A DNA stretch of 64,000 bases from Pseudarthrobacter sp. ATCC 49987 (lineage in GTDB: Bacteria > Actinomycetota > Actinomycetes > Actinomycetales > Micrococcaceae), in assembly GCF_009928425.1 (NCBI RefSeq), contig NZ_JAABNS010000001.1, forward strand, positions 3,472,001 to 3,536,000, in the 5' to 3' direction. The notes under the pieces are model-generated. The model was not told the origin of the DNA. It saw only the letters and a list, made by a program, of their open reading frames with translations, and searched no databases. The position numbers and the translations under genes are program-made. This document shows, one piece after another, positions 16,756-27,021 of the stretch. Position 1 is the stretch's first letter, and the number at the start of each line of letters is the position of its first letter.

Positions 16756-17492
16756 TTGGCGTCCCCGGAGGGATGCGGATGCGGGTGTTCGGCGTAGGGG
16801 TCCACGTCCGGTTCCAGTCCTTCGTCGCTGCGGCCATGGCTGAACCAGCCGATTGCCGCAGCCACCACCGCGGCCACCAGGATCGGCACCCCGGCGGGCA
16901 CAAAGGGTACGGCCAGCACGGTGGCCAGGGCGCAGACGACGGCGATCGCGACAGGTTCGCGGCCTTTGAGCCGCGGCCACAGCAGGCCCAGGAACGCCGC
17001 CACGGCGGCACCGTCCAGGCCCCACTGCTTGGGATCCCCCAGCGCACCTCCTGCCAGCGCGCCCACGGCGGTGAACAGGTTCCAGAGGACGAAGATGCCC
17101 AGGCCGGCGGTCCAGAAGCCGCGCTTCTGCTCGAGCGGGTCCGTCTGGCCGGTGCTTGTGGCGGTGGACTCGTCGATCGTGACGTGGGCGGCGGCGAACC
17201 GCAGCCAGCCCCGCGGCTGCAGCAGGGCGTTGACCTGCATGCCGTAAATCCCGTTGCGCATGCCCAGCAGGGTGGCCGCTCCCATCGCGGCGACGCCGGA
17301 GCCACCCCCGGCCACCACCCCGATGAAGGCGAACTGCGAGCCGCCGCTGAACAGCAGCAGGCTCAGGGCCATGGTCTGCCAGAAGTCGAGTCCGGAGGTG
17401 ACGGACAGCGCGCCGAAGGACACGCCGTAAAGTCCGGTGGCGATGCTGATGGAGAGCCCGACCCGCACTGCCGGGGACTGCAGAAGCCTCAC
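16752..17492 (-). CDS. azlC: AzlC-family branched-chain amino acid exporter large subunit
   Basis: A 246-residue membrane protein with about seven helices. [29 protein letters not shown] and the [16 protein letters not shown] stretch are AzlC/BrnF features. The C-terminus is a His/Asp-rich cytosolic tail. The GTG start overlaps the stop of a 37-codon upstream frame (GTGA). It exports amino acids, probably Leu, Ile, Val and Met by family, but specificity is not shown here. Confidence 0.87.
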   Translation of the reverse strand: MRLLQSPAVRVGLSISIATGLYGVSFGALSVTSGLDFWQTMALSLLLFSGGSQFAFIGVVAGGGSGVAAMGAATLLGMRNGIYGMQVNALLQPRGWLRFAAAHVTIDESTATSTGQTDPLEQKRGFWTAGLGIFVLWNLFTAVGALAGGALGDPKQWGLDGAAVAAFLGLLWPRLKGREPVAIAVVCALATVLAVPFVPAGVPILVAAVVAAAIGWFSHGRSDEGLEPDVDPYAEHPHPHPSGDAK

Positions 17493-17602
17493 CGACGGGC
17501 CGGTTTCCGCAGGACCGGCTTAGTGGCGCTGGCCAGCAGCAGGGCGCTCATCGCCACGGCGGAAAGCGTCTGGGTGTCCCGGCCGGACCAGCGAGATGGC
17601 AT
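17489..17602 (-). CDS. Possible 37-residue leader ORF before azlC
   Basis: An ATG at 17602 opens a 37-codon frame ending in a TGA that overlaps the azlC GTG (GTGA). The product has a basic N-terminus, an Ala/Leu-rich middle with three consecutive leucines and a basic end. It could be a leader peptide, a coupling device or chance. No strong ribosome site is seen before the ATG. Confidence 0.3.
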   Translation of the reverse strand: MPSRWSGRDTQTLSAVAMSALLLASATKPVLRKPARR

Positions 17603-17713
17603 GGAGCAACTCAATCACACCCGCGGGAGCGCCCGCCAACCGTGGCGGCCTGCGGCAAAAACAGGTCTTTCCGCCCGGGTCCGCGCCCGCCAATCCGGCG
17701 TACCTTGTTGCCT

Positions 17714-18685
17714 ATGAGCAGTGTGGTGGAAATGACCGGCGTCGTGAAGCGGTTCGGGGCCGTAACGGCCCTGGACGGACTGGATTTCGACGTGGCCTCC
17801 GGCGAGGTGCACGGTTTCCTCGGCCCCAACGGATCGGGCAAGTCCACCACCTTGCGGATCCTGCTAGGCCTCCTGCGCTCCGATGCGGGTTCCATCCGGG
17901 TGCTCGGGCTGGACCCCTGGCGCGACGTTGCGACGTTGCACCGCCGGCTGGCCTACGTCCCGGGGGACGTGGCCCTGTGGCCGAACCTGACGGGCGGCGA
18001 GGTGATTGACCTGCTGGGCCGGCTGCAGGGCGGCCAGGACCGCGACCGCCGGGAGCGGCTCCTGGACCTGTTCGAGCTGGACCCCAGTAAAAAGGCGCGC
18101 ACCTACTCCAAGGGAAACCGTCAGAAAGTGGCCCTCGTTGCTGCCCTGGCCACCGACGCCGAGCTGTTCCTGCTGGACGAGCCGACAAGCGGGCTGGACC
18201 CGCTGATGGAGGACGCCTTCCGCGGCTGCGTCCGCGAACTGCGTGAGCAGGGGCGCACCGTGGTGCTGAGCAGCCACATCCTCAGCGAGGCCGAGGCCCT
18301 CTCGGACCGGGTGAGCATCATCCGCGCCGGGAAGGTGGTGGAGACCGGCCCGCTGGAGCAACTGCGGCACCTGACCCGCACCTCCGTGACCGCCGACGTC
18401 GCAACAGTGCCGCCGGGACTGGATCTGCTGCCCGGCGTCCACGACGTCGTCGTGACGAATCACCGGGTCAACGCCCAGGTCGAACCCATCGGACTGAACC
18501 ACCTGATGCGGGCGCTGACGACGGCGGGACTGAAGTCACTCACGAGCCAGCCGCCGACGCTCGAGGACGTGTTCCTGCGCCACTACGGTGACATCACCGC
18601 CGGGGTTCCGGCGGCGGCTGTTGGCGCTTCGCCCGGCCGGCCCGCCTCGCGGGAGCCCGGCCGACGGCGGGCCGGCGATGCCTGA
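17714..18685 (+). CDS. ABC transporter ATP-binding protein
   Basis: ATPase subunit of 323 residues. Walker A is GPNGSGKST (about 38-46), the signature is [11 protein letters not shown] instead of LSGGQ, Walker B is [13 protein letters not shown] and the H-loop is [10 protein letters not shown]. The C-terminal part after residue 220 matches the DUF4162-like tail common in drug and antibiotic exporters. A Pro/Arg-rich end overlaps the permease start by eight bases. ATG 17714 fits the family N-terminus. Confidence 0.93.
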   Translation: MSSVVEMTGVVKRFGAVTALDGLDFDVASGEVHGFLGPNGSGKSTTLRILLGLLRSDAGSIRVLGLDPWRDVATLHRRLAYVPGDVALWPNLTGGEVIDLLGRLQGGQDRDRRERLLDLFELDPSKKARTYSKGNRQKVALVAALATDAELFLLDEPTSGLDPLMEDAFRGCVRELREQGRTVVLSSHILSEAEALSDRVSIIRAGKVVETGPLEQLRHLTRTSVTADVATVPPGLDLLPGVHDVVVTNHRVNAQVEPIGLNHLMRALTTAGLKSLTSQPPTLEDVFLRHYGDITAGVPAAAVGASPGRPASREPGRRRAGDA

Positions 18686-20270
18686 AACCCTCGCGGGAAC
18701 TGGCGTCCTGATCCGCCTCGGGCTGCGGCGGGACCGCTGGATGCTGCCGGTCTGGATCGTCGGCTTTGCCCTGATCGCCTACTCGACCGCGCTGGCCGGG
18801 GCCGAGCTCTATCCGGATGTGGCAAGCCGTGTCGAGGCCGCCACCGCCCTGAACGCGACCGCGTCCATGGTGGCGATGTTCGGACGGATCTACGATCCCA
18901 CCTCGATCGGTGCGCTCTCGTTGATCAAATACACCGCCTTCATGACCGCCATCCTGGCTGTCCTCATGGTCATCCTCGCCATCCGGCACACCCGCAGCGA
19001 CGAGGAGAGCGGACGCCTCGAGCTTCTCGGCGGAGGACGGCTGGGCCGCGACGCGCCGCTGGCAGCCGCCCTCACGATCAGCCTCGGCGCCAGCGTGCTG
19101 CTCGGGTTGCTCTCGGCAGCCGCGCTGGCCGCCGGCGGGCTGCCGGCCGCCGGCTCCCTCGCTTTCGGCCTGGGCTGGGCTTCCACGGGGATGGCCTTCA
19201 GTGCCATGGCCGGGCTGGCAGCCCAACTCACTGTCAGCGCCCGGGCCGCGACCGGGATCAGCATCGGCGTCGTGGCCGTCACCTATGCGCTCCGCGCCGT
19301 CGGCGACCTCGCCGAACCGGGGCCGTCTGTGCTCTCCTGGCTCTCGCCCATCGGGTGGAACCAGCAGATCCGGGCTTTCGCGGGCGACCGCTGGTGGGTG
19401 CTGGCGCTGCCGGTCTGCCTGTGCATCGTGCTTGTCCCGGCAGCGTTCGCACTCCGTGCCCGGCGCGATCTTGGTTCCGGTCTCCGCGCCGAACGCCCGG
19501 GGCCGGCTGTCGGCTCGCTCTCCGGCGTGTGGGACCTGGCGGTGCGGCTGCAGTACCGCGTGCTGGTGGCCTGGGCCGTGGCGTTCCTGGTTTTCGGCGT
19601 CGTGATCGGTTCCCTGGTCAGCAACGTGGCAGAGCTGCTGAGTTCACCGAACGCCCAGGACCTGATCAAGATGCTGGGCGGCAGGCAGGCCCTGACGGAC
19701 GCTTTCCTGGCCGCGGAAATCAGCATCATGGGGTTGCTGGCCGCAGCCTACGGAGTGTCCTCGGCTAACCATCTGCGCAGCGAGGAGGCCGCGGGCCACA
19801 CCGAGGCCCTGCTGGGCACGGCCACTACCCGGATCCGCTGGGCGAGCAGCCACTTCACGTTTGCCTTGGCCAGCGTGGCTTTGCTGCTCCTGCTGGCGGG
19901 GGTATCGATCGGCGTCGGCGCCGCCTTTGCCGTCAATGACTTCGCTCTGGTGGGCCGGAGCACGGTGGCCGCGTTGGCCCAGGTGCCCGCCGCATGGGTG
20001 GTAACCAGTGCGGGCCTGGCGGTGTTTGGCTGGGCACCCCGGCTGGCCGGGGCGGTCTGGGGCCTCCTGCTGGCCTTCGTCGCCCTGGGAGAATTCGGGG
20101 TGCTGTGGAATGCCCCGGAATGGCTGATGGACCTCTCCCCGTTCAGGCATTCTCCGCTGCTCCCCGTGGTCGCCGGGGACGGGGCGGCGCTGACGGCGCT
20201 CACCGCGGCCGCCGCTGCACTGGCCGCGCTCGGCTATGCCGGCTGGCGGCGCCGCGACCTCGCAGCGTAG
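18678..20270 (+). CDS. ABC exporter permease (antibiotic-exporter type)
   Basis: A 530-residue permease with about twelve membrane helices in two similar halves, like the actinobacterial 'polyketide antibiotic exporter' permeases. It pairs with the ATPase encoded just upstream; the substrate is unknown. [15 protein letters not shown] and [14 protein letters not shown] are the paired cytosolic loops seen in both halves. The frame is open upstream, but ATG 18678 overlapping the ATPase stop is the coherent start. Confidence 0.88.
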   Translation: MPETLAGTGVLIRLGLRRDRWMLPVWIVGFALIAYSTALAGAELYPDVASRVEAATALNATASMVAMFGRIYDPTSIGALSLIKYTAFMTAILAVLMVILAIRHTRSDEESGRLELLGGGRLGRDAPLAAALTISLGASVLLGLLSAAALAAGGLPAAGSLAFGLGWASTGMAFSAMAGLAAQLTVSARAATGISIGVVAVTYALRAVGDLAEPGPSVLSWLSPIGWNQQIRAFAGDRWWVLALPVCLCIVLVPAAFALRARRDLGSGLRAERPGPAVGSLSGVWDLAVRLQYRVLVAWAVAFLVFGVVIGSLVSNVAELLSSPNAQDLIKMLGGRQALTDAFLAAEISIMGLLAAAYGVSSANHLRSEEAAGHTEALLGTATTRIRWASSHFTFALASVALLLLLAGVSIGVGAAFAVNDFALVGRSTVAALAQVPAAWVVTSAGLAVFGWAPRLAGAVWGLLLAFVALGEFGVLWNAPEWLMDLSPFRHSPLLPVVAGDGAALTALTAAAAALAALGYAGWRRRDLAA

Positions 20271-20392
20271 GCCTCGAGTCACCATTCGTTGAGGCGATGG
20301 CCTGAGGGTAAATCTTCGCCGGACTTCAATTTCTGCCGCCGTACTGCTGCGCCCACCGGTCGATCAAAATTGTCGTTGCCTCGTGATCTGAT

Positions 20393-21979
20393 GTGAGTGT
20401 GGACAACACGGCAGCATGGAGCGCGGATGGCAGGGAGGCCCTGGCGGGCGTCGGGGTGTTGACTGCGGTGCTGGATTCCGTCACTGGGGCCGGCGCTGAC
20501 GGCGGTGGTCCGTCCGGTGCCAGCGACGGCCGGGATGCTGGTCCGTTGGGGGATGATCCGTTGCGGGATCTGGCGGATGATTGCCTGGACGGGCTGGCCG
20601 AGGTCGCCCGGTGGGAGGCGCGGGCCGCGGCGTTGAAGGTGCGGCTGGGCGCGACCTATCTGCGGGCCACCGATGCCATGGCGGCACCGGCGGTGGCACC
20701 GCACGACGCCAAGTGCCAGGAGATGGCCAAGGTCGCGGAGGTCGCGTGTGTCCTGACGATGAGCGAGCGGACCGCAGGTGCCTTCCTGTCCGACTGCCAG
20801 GCTCTGACGGCGGCGCTGCCGCTGACCCTGGCCGCCCTGCAGGACGGGACGATCTCCTGGCAGCACGCCCGGATCATCGTCGACGAAACCTCCGGCCTGG
20901 ACCCGGCCGGCGCGGCCGGGCTGGAAGCGCACTTCCTGGACCCGGCCGCACCGGACCCGGCCCGGGGCTGCCCGGCCGGGGAACTTGTCCCGTCCCGGTT
21001 CCGGGCCAAGGCCCGTACCTGGCGGGAACGCCATCACCGGGAGAGCATCGAGTCACGCCACACCAAGAGCGTTGCGGACCGGCGGGTCGAGTTCCGCCCG
21101 GACTCCGACGGGATGGCCTGGTTCTCCGCGTACCTGCCGGCCGATACCGCGGCGGGGATCTGGGACCGGACCACTTCCGCCGCCCGCGCCCTCCAGGGCC
21201 CGGACGAGGTGCGGACCCTCACCCAGCTCCGCGCCGACATCGCCGCGACCTGGCTGCTGAGCAGTGGACTCGCCGACGGCGAAGTGGCAGGCGGGGGTGT
21301 GCCGTCGCCGCGGGCGCAGGTCCTGGTCACCGTTCCGGTCCTGTCGCTGCTCGGCGCGGGTGAGGAACCGGCGGTCCTGGACGGGTACGGGCCGATCCCG
21401 CCCTCGATGGCCCGCCGCCTCGTCGCCGAAGGCGCCGGCTCCTTCTACCGGGTCCTGGTGGACCCGCGGGACGGGGCGCCGCTGGAAATCGGCCGGTCCA
21501 GCTACCGGGTGCCGAAGGCAGTGCGGCAGTGGCTGCGGCTCCGCGACGGGAAGTGCCCCTTCCCGGGCTGCAACAACCAGTCCCTGGACAACGACGCCGA
21601 CCACCTCCTGGCCTGGGCCGACGGAGGCACCACCGGGATCTCCAACCTCGGCCAGCCGTGCCGCAAACACCACGGCCTGAAACACAACTCAGCCTGGACA
21701 CCGGCCGGAGCCAGCAAAGACGCACCGCCCGGCTGGACCTCACCATCCGGAAGGCACTACCCCAGCGAGCAACAGGACTGGGAACCACCCCACTGGCCAC
21801 CCGGCATCCTGGAAACGAACGGGCTCCTGGGCTGGGAACAGCCCTCGGATGAAGACATGAAACCAGGCGTGGACCCGCCACCGGACAATGATCTGGGCCT
21901 GCCGCCGGATCCCGGCCCGGATCCCAACCAGGAACTGCCCGTGGACCCGCTGCCGGCGTGGTACCAGTTCGCGGCCTGA
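20393..21979 (+). CDS. DUF222 and HNH endonuclease-domain protein
   Basis: A 528-residue protein with an N-terminal DUF222 region (about 50-350) and a C-terminal HNH motif (CPFPGCNNQSLDNDADHLLAWADGG, about 385-410, with a following CRKHHGLKH). Such proteins occur in many diverged copies in Arthrobacter and other actinobacteria. Their role is not settled. The last ~100 residues are Pro/Asp-rich and disordered. GTG 20393 or GTG 20399 could be the start. Codon use looks like the neighbours. Confidence 0.88.
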   Translation: MSVDNTAAWSADGREALAGVGVLTAVLDSVTGAGADGGGPSGASDGRDAGPLGDDPLRDLADDCLDGLAEVARWEARAAALKVRLGATYLRATDAMAAPAVAPHDAKCQEMAKVAEVACVLTMSERTAGAFLSDCQALTAALPLTLAALQDGTISWQHARIIVDETSGLDPAGAAGLEAHFLDPAAPDPARGCPAGELVPSRFRAKARTWRERHHRESIESRHTKSVADRRVEFRPDSDGMAWFSAYLPADTAAGIWDRTTSAARALQGPDEVRTLTQLRADIAATWLLSSGLADGEVAGGGVPSPRAQVLVTVPVLSLLGAGEEPAVLDGYGPIPPSMARRLVAEGAGSFYRVLVDPRDGAPLEIGRSSYRVPKAVRQWLRLRDGKCPFPGCNNQSLDNDADHLLAWADGGTTGISNLGQPCRKHHGLKHNSAWTPAGASKDAPPGWTSPSGRHYPSEQQDWEPPHWPPGILETNGLLGWEQPSDEDMKPGVDPPPDNDLGLPPDPGPDPNQELPVDPLPAWYQFAA

Positions 21980-22017
21980 AACGGCGTCTCCGCAGGCCGT
22001 GGGTGCCGAGGCCCGCT

Positions 22018-22917
22018 CTAGCCGAGGCTCCGCGACCCGGCCCACAGCTGGGCGAGGACCTGCGCCGGCCAGTTCGTGGTGATCTCGTGGATCCCGAGCT
22101 CCTGGCACAGCGCAACGTCGTTTTCCGAGTCCACGGTCCACACCCGGAAACGGCGGCCGGAAGTGAGCCAGCGCCTGATGGTCCGGGAATGCCCGCGGAC
22201 ATAGTTGATGCCCGGGCCGGCCAGCCCGGCCTCGCAGTCGTCCAGGATCCGCACAGCTTCGGTCTGCGCGGCCTTCATCACGTTGGCCAGCGCCCCGCCG
22301 GTGAGCGCCCCGAGGCCGAGTTCCTCGCGGATCTCCTCAACGTCGACGTCGTCCACGAGCTGGCACACGGCCGAGGACGGGACTGCTTTCAGCAGGTGCT
22401 TCACCGAGTCCGGGCTGAAGCTCATGAAGGACACCGCGATGTTGCCGAGCCGGGACGTCGCCGGATCCCAGCCTTCGGCTGTGAGGACTTCCAGGACCCT
22501 GTCCTCCAGCTTGAGCTGGAAAGGGCTGGGGTGTTTGAGCTCAATTGCCAGCCCGATCTCCCGGCCCGCTGCCTGCAGCAGGTCCAGCAGCTCCGGGAGG
22601 GTCAGCAGCTGGGTGGACCTGCCGCCGTATTCGTCCGGGATCCTGGCACCCTTCCAGGAGGAGAAGTCCAGCTGCCGGAGGTCCTCGAGGGTCCGGTCCG
22701 CCACCGGGCCGGTGCCGTCCGACGTGCGGTCCAGGGTGGCGTCGTGCAGTAGCACCGCCTGCTGGTCCCGGGTGAGGTGGATATCGCACTCCACGCCGTC
22801 TGCACCGTCGGCGATTGCCTGCAGGTAGGCCGCCCGGGTGTGCTCGGCGAACGCTGCGCTGGAACCGCGGTGCGCGTAGACCATCGGACGGGCTGCAACG
22901 GACTCGTCAGTCGTCAT
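22018..22917 (-). CDS. Glycerophosphodiester phosphodiesterase
   Basis: A 299-residue GDPD TIM-barrel enzyme that hydrolyses glycerophosphodiesters to glycerol-3-phosphate and an alcohol. AHRGSS (His/Arg near 15), GVECDIHLTRDQQAVLLHD (the Glu-Asp metal pair and His general base) and IAIELKHP are in order, and the C-terminal VWTVDSENDV closes the barrel. No signal peptide, so it is probably cytosolic. Confidence 0.92.
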   Translation of the reverse strand: MTTDESVAARPMVYAHRGSSAAFAEHTRAAYLQAIADGADGVECDIHLTRDQQAVLLHDATLDRTSDGTGPVADRTLEDLRQLDFSSWKGARIPDEYGGRSTQLLTLPELLDLLQAAGREIGLAIELKHPSPFQLKLEDRVLEVLTAEGWDPATSRLGNIAVSFMSFSPDSVKHLLKAVPSSAVCQLVDDVDVEEIREELGLGALTGGALANVMKAAQTEAVRILDDCEAGLAGPGINYVRGHSRTIRRWLTSGRRFRVWTVDSENDVALCQELGIHEITTNWPAQVLAQLWAGSRSLG

Positions 22918-22967
22918 GCTGACACGTTAGCCGATGGCCGCTGCCAAAGCGGGGCTAGGCTGGGCAC

Positions 22968-24317
22968 ATGCAGGTGAACACTGAGCCAAGTACCCGTTCG
23001 GAGGGCCCCGACGGCGCCGGAACTCCCGCCGGAGCCTCCGCCAAAGGCGGTCCCACCCGCCGCCAGACCGTGGCCGCGAGCGACGCCGAAAAAGCCTCCG
23101 CGCTGCGGCGGATGAAGCTGCTGGCACTCTCGCTGCTGATCCTGATGGCCATCATTTTTGTGGTCGCCTTCGCCTTGCAGAAGCAGTACCCCTGGCTCGA
23201 ATACGTCCGGGCTGCGGCCGAGGGCGGCATGGTCGGCGCCCTCGCCGACTGGTTCGCGGTAACGGCCCTGTTTAAGTACCCGATGGGACTCAAGATCCCG
23301 CACACCGCCATCATTCCGCAGCGCAAGGACCAGATCGGCGCCTCGCTGGGCGAATTCGTGGAAACCAACTTCCTTTCCGAAAAGGTGGTCCAGGACAAAC
23401 TGGCCTCTGTTGACATTGCCCGCAAGGCCGGCGCGTGGCTCTCCGGACCCGGCGGCGCGGAGCGGGTCGCCAAGGAGGGTGCCGCCGTCATCCGCGGCGC
23501 CTTCACGGTGCTCAACGATGACGACGTCCAGGCCGTGATCGAGGGCATGGTCCGCCGGCATCTGCTCGCCCCGCCGTGGGGTCCCCCGGTGGGCCGGGTC
23601 GCCCAGCGGATCTTCGACGACGGCCACCACCACGCCCTGGTGGACGTGCTCGTGGACCGGACTGTTGACTGGGTGCGGGACAACCAGGAGACGGTCAACA
23701 GGTTGGTCACGGACCGCTCCCCCACCTGGGTGCCGTCGTTCGTGGACGGTCTCGTCGGCGACAAGGTCTACGTGGAGATCCTGAAGTTCACCCGCGCCGT
23801 GCAGTCCGACCCGCAGCACCAGGTCCGGCTGTCGATCGACAAGTACCTCAAAGACCTCGCGCAGGACCTGCAGCATGATCCGGTGATGATCGCCCGGGCC
23901 GAGGGCATCAAGGCCCAGGTCCTCGGCGATCCCGAGGTCCGGGAGCTCGCGTCCCGCACCTGGGGGACAATCAAGGCCGCGCTGCTGTCCGCCGTCGACG
24001 ATCCGCACAGCGAGTTGACCGTCAGGTTCAAAGCCGCCGTCCATGACTTCGGCACCCGGCTGGTGGTTGACCCCGAACTGGCCGGCAAGGTCAACACGTG
24101 GATCGGGGACGCCGCCGGGTACCTCGTGAAGACGTACCGCTCGGACATCGCGGGCGTGATCACCGATACTGTGGCCCGCTGGGATGCCGAGGAAACCTCG
24201 GAGAAGATCGAACTCCAGATCGGCAAGGACCTGCAGTTCATCCGGATCAACGGCACCGTGGTGGGCGCCCTCGCCGGGCTTGCGATCTTTACGGTGGCGC
24301 ATCTGGCCTTCGGGTAG
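22968..24317 (+). CDS. DUF445 membrane protein
   Basis: A 449-residue protein. A disordered Pro/Gly-rich N-terminus is followed by a helix (LLALSLLILMAIIFVVAFAL, about 47-66) and a second hydrophobic segment (MVGALADWFAVTALF) that is the DUF445 signature. Most of the body is soluble and helical, and it ends with a C-terminal membrane helix. DUF445 proteins have no settled function; YheB of Bacillus is a member. Divergent from the phosphodiesterase with 50 bases between. Confidence 0.87.
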   Translation: MQVNTEPSTRSEGPDGAGTPAGASAKGGPTRRQTVAASDAEKASALRRMKLLALSLLILMAIIFVVAFALQKQYPWLEYVRAAAEGGMVGALADWFAVTALFKYPMGLKIPHTAIIPQRKDQIGASLGEFVETNFLSEKVVQDKLASVDIARKAGAWLSGPGGAERVAKEGAAVIRGAFTVLNDDDVQAVIEGMVRRHLLAPPWGPPVGRVAQRIFDDGHHHALVDVLVDRTVDWVRDNQETVNRLVTDRSPTWVPSFVDGLVGDKVYVEILKFTRAVQSDPQHQVRLSIDKYLKDLAQDLQHDPVMIARAEGIKAQVLGDPEVRELASRTWGTIKAALLSAVDDPHSELTVRFKAAVHDFGTRLVVDPELAGKVNTWIGDAAGYLVKTYRSDIAGVITDTVARWDAEETSEKIELQIGKDLQFIRINGTVVGALAGLAIFTVAHLAFG

Positions 24318-24341
24318 CCGTCCGACGGTCCGCAGCTCAGG

Positions 24342-25565
24342 CTAGGCGGCCGCGACCTTGGCCTTCGTCCTGCCCGGCATGGCAAAGATGGTAAAAGCCA
24401 GCGCTGCGAGCGTCGTGACCACCAGCAGCGTCAGCCCGATCGAGTAGCTGTGGGTGGCGGCGTCGTACGTCGCTCCCATGACCAGCGGCGGGAAGTAGCC
24501 GCCCAGTCCCCCGGCCGCGCTGACAACTCCGCTGATGCTGCCCACTTTCCCGGCAGGGGCGAGCACCCCCACCCATGCGAACACTCCGCCCGTCCCGAGT
24601 CCCAGCGCCGCCGCCATGGCGACGAACGTCAGGCCGGCGGGGACTTCGCCGTCGGGTTGCAGGTTGACCGCCCAGGCGAGGACCGCGACGCCCGTCAGTG
24701 AGGTGATCACCACGGGTTTGGGTCCGAACCTGTCCGCGAGCACGCCGCCCACCGGCCGCGCCAGCACGGCAGCCAGCGCAAAACCGGCGGTGCGCGCCCC
24801 GGCGCCGCTCGGATCGAAGCTGTAGACGTCGCGGAGGTAGGTGGGCAGGTAGGTGGCAAAGGAGACGAAGCCACCGAAGACCACGGCGTAGAGGAAGCAC
24901 ATCTTCCAGGTCACCGGGGTCTTCGCGGCGTCGAGCAGCTTGGGCAGGACGGGGAGGTTGTTGCGCGTCCAGCCGGGGGCTTCCTTCATCAGGAACCAGA
25001 CCAGGGCCGCCATGCCCGCGAGGATCGCGGCGATCAGCAAATGAGTGGGGAAGTAGCCGATCGCCGCGACCAGCCTCGGGTTCAGGAAGGCGGCCAGCGC
25101 CGTGCCGCCCATTCCGGCGCCGAAGACGCCGGTGGCGAAGCCGCGCCGGGACGGCTCATACCAGGCGCTGACAAAGGGGATCCCGACGGCGAAGACGGTT
25201 CCGGCGACGCCCAGCAGCAGGCCGGCCGACAGCACCAGGGCGAAGGAGCGCAAGGTGCCGCCGACAGCCACGAGCAGGATCGGCAGGATGGAGGCCAGCA
25301 GCACAAAGGTGAACATCGCCCGGCCGCCGCACTTGTCCGTCAGGGTGCCGACAACGATCCTGCCCAGCGAGCCGACGAACACCGGCATGGCCACGAGCAC
25401 CCCGGTGGTGGCCGGATTCAGCTGAAGGTTCACCGTGTAGAAGGCGCCAAGGGTGGCCACGGAGTTCCAGGCCCAGAACCCGACCACCGACGCCGAGGTG
25501 GCGAGCACGAGGTTGAGTGTCCGCCCGGCGGGGGCGGCCGAAGGAAGGGGCGCGGATCCGGCCAT
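24342..25565 (-). CDS. narK: Nitrate/nitrite MFS transporter, NarK family
   Basis: A 407-residue twelve-helix MFS protein that moves nitrate and/or nitrite across the membrane. Family points are LTDKCGGR between helices 2 and 3, GAGMGGTALAAFLNP in helix 5 and GLGTGGVFAWVG in the second half, resembling the NNP nitrate signature. The ATG shares a base with the narI stop (TGATG), placing it as the last gene of narGHJI-narK. It supplies nitrate to the respiratory enzyme and may remove nitrite. Confidence 0.9.
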   Translation of the reverse strand: MAGSAPLPSAAPAGRTLNLVLATSASVVGFWAWNSVATLGAFYTVNLQLNPATTGVLVAMPVFVGSLGRIVVGTLTDKCGGRAMFTFVLLASILPILLVAVGGTLRSFALVLSAGLLLGVAGTVFAVGIPFVSAWYEPSRRGFATGVFGAGMGGTALAAFLNPRLVAAIGYFPTHLLIAAILAGMAALVWFLMKEAPGWTRNNLPVLPKLLDAAKTPVTWKMCFLYAVVFGGFVSFATYLPTYLRDVYSFDPSGAGARTAGFALAAVLARPVGGVLADRFGPKPVVITSLTGVAVLAWAVNLQPDGEVPAGLTFVAMAAALGLGTGGVFAWVGVLAPAGKVGSISGVVSAAGGLGGYFPPLVMGATYDAATHSYSIGLTLLVVTTLAALAFTIFAMPGRTKAKVAAA

Positions 25566-26398
25566 CAACGGTTCCTCGTGTCCCGGTCGCGGGTGCCGAC
25601 GGCGGACCAGCCCCGGCGGGCGGCGGTGCCGGAGGACCGCGCAGCCGCTGCACCTGCCCTGCTGCCGTCCCTGTCCTTGTCACGCGAGCGGTAAACGATG
25701 TAGGGGCGGAAGAGGTAGTGGAACGGCGCGGTGAAAGCGTGGACCAGCCGGGTGAAGGGCCAGATCACGAAAAGCGCCATGCCCACCAGGGTGTGCAGGT
25801 GGAAGGAAAAAGGCGCAGCCGCCATGGCCGCCAGATCCGGCTGGAAGATGAACAGGGACCGGAACCACGGTGCGACGGTCTCGCGGTAGTTGTGCCCGTG
25901 CCCGCCCTCGAAAACGCTGGCCAGGGTGGTCCACAGGCCAAACACAATGGCTGCGGTGAGCACCACGTACATGGTCTTGTCGTTCTTGGTGGTGGCCATA
26001 AAGACCGGCCCGGTGGTGCGGCGGCGGTAGATCAGCAGGAGGATCCCGCCCAGGGTCCCCACCCCCGCGATCCCGCCCACAAACAGGGCGTTGAAGTGGT
26101 AGAACTCCTGGCTCATCCCCACCGCCTGGGTCCACGCCATCGGGATGACCAGGCCGAAAAAGTGGCCGGCGATCACGGCAAGCAGGCCGAAGTGGAACAG
26201 CGGCGAGGCGATCCGCAGCAGCCGGGATTCGTAGAGCTGGGAGGACCGTGTGGTCCAGCCGAACTGGTCGTACTTGTAGCGCCAGACCAGCCCGCCCACC
26301 AGCACAACGACCATGACGTAGGGCAGGACGCCCCAGAGCACGATGTCCAGGGCGGAAAGTTCGACGGCGGCGCCGGGCACTGCTTCGGTTGCCAGCAT
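25565..26398 (-). CDS. narI: Respiratory nitrate reductase gamma subunit
   Basis: Membrane cytochrome b subunit (277 residues, five helices) that oxidises quinol and passes electrons through two hemes b to NarH. Histidines in the second helix (FHFGLLAVIAGHFFG) and the last helix (SFHLHTLVGM) are the heme ligands expected. The C-terminus is longer than usual, with a basic Arg/Ala tail of about 40 residues. Two bases separate it from narJ. Confidence 0.95.
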   Translation of the reverse strand: MLATEAVPGAAVELSALDIVLWGVLPYVMVVVLVGGLVWRYKYDQFGWTTRSSQLYESRLLRIASPLFHFGLLAVIAGHFFGLVIPMAWTQAVGMSQEFYHFNALFVGGIAGVGTLGGILLLIYRRRTTGPVFMATTKNDKTMYVVLTAAIVFGLWTTLASVFEGGHGHNYRETVAPWFRSLFIFQPDLAAMAAAPFSFHLHTLVGMALFVIWPFTRLVHAFTAPFHYLFRPYIVYRSRDKDRDGSRAGAAAARSSGTAARRGWSAVGTRDRDTRNR

Positions 26399-26400
26399 GG

Positions 26401-27021
26401 TCAGGCCCCCTTCACGGGCAGGAGTCGCGGATCATACGGGTCCAGACCCACCGCTTCGGTGGGCGGGCCGTAGCCCGCCATCCGCATCACGGCCTGCTCG
26501 TCCGCCGGCGATTTCCCGGGCAGCGTGGCGCAGACGGCCTGCAGGATCAGGGCATGTGGAAGCTCGTCCCGGAGCAGCCCGAAACGCAGCATCTCGAGGC
26601 TGGCGCGGAAACGGGTCAGCAGGTCACGGCCCGCCCCGAGGTCCACCCGGGCGGCGTATTCCAGCACCATCGGCAGGTAGTCGGGCAGTTCCCCGTGGGT
26701 GTCGACCAGGATGTCGCTCTGCCGGTAGGCCTTCTTGAAGTTGCCCAGCACTTCGCCGCGGCGCCGGGTGTCCCCGTCCGTCCAATAGGACAGGTGCAGG
26801 GCATGGCGCTTGCCGAGGTCGAACTCGCGCACGTAATGGGCCTGGCTGTCCATCTGCGGCGTGGATTCAAGCGAATCCAGCACCTCCTGGAAGTCCGCGA
26901 CGGCGCCGGGGAACTCGCCCAGCGCGGCGCGCATCAGCGGCACCCTGCTGATCAGTTCCTCGTCCGGGTAGGACAGGCACCAGGCCGCCGCGAGGTAGAC
27001 AACCTGCTCGCGCCGGCTCAC
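26401..27021 (-). CDS. narJ: Nitrate reductase molybdenum cofactor assembly chaperone
   Basis: Cytosolic chaperone of 206 residues in the TorD/NarJ family that holds apo-NarG until the molybdenum cofactor and iron-sulphur clusters are in place. The helical signature is seen in AAWCLSYPDEEL, YVREFDLGKRHALHLSYW and DYLPMVLEYAA. Start overlaps the narH stop by four bases. Confidence 0.93.
   Translation of the reverse strand: MSRREQVVYLAAAWCLSYPDEELISRVPLMRAALGEFPGAVADFQEVLDSLESTPQMDSQAHYVREFDLGKRHALHLSYWTDGDTRRRGEVLGNFKKAYRQSDILVDTHGELPDYLPMVLEYAARVDLGAGRDLLTRFRASLEMLRFGLLRDELPHALILQAVCATLPGKSPADEQAVMRMAGYGPPTEAVGLDPYDPRLLPVKGA

Noticed and set aside
20271..20392. Mobile element boundary next to the DUF222/HNH gene
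   Set aside because: No inverted or direct repeats, integrase or composition change found around it.
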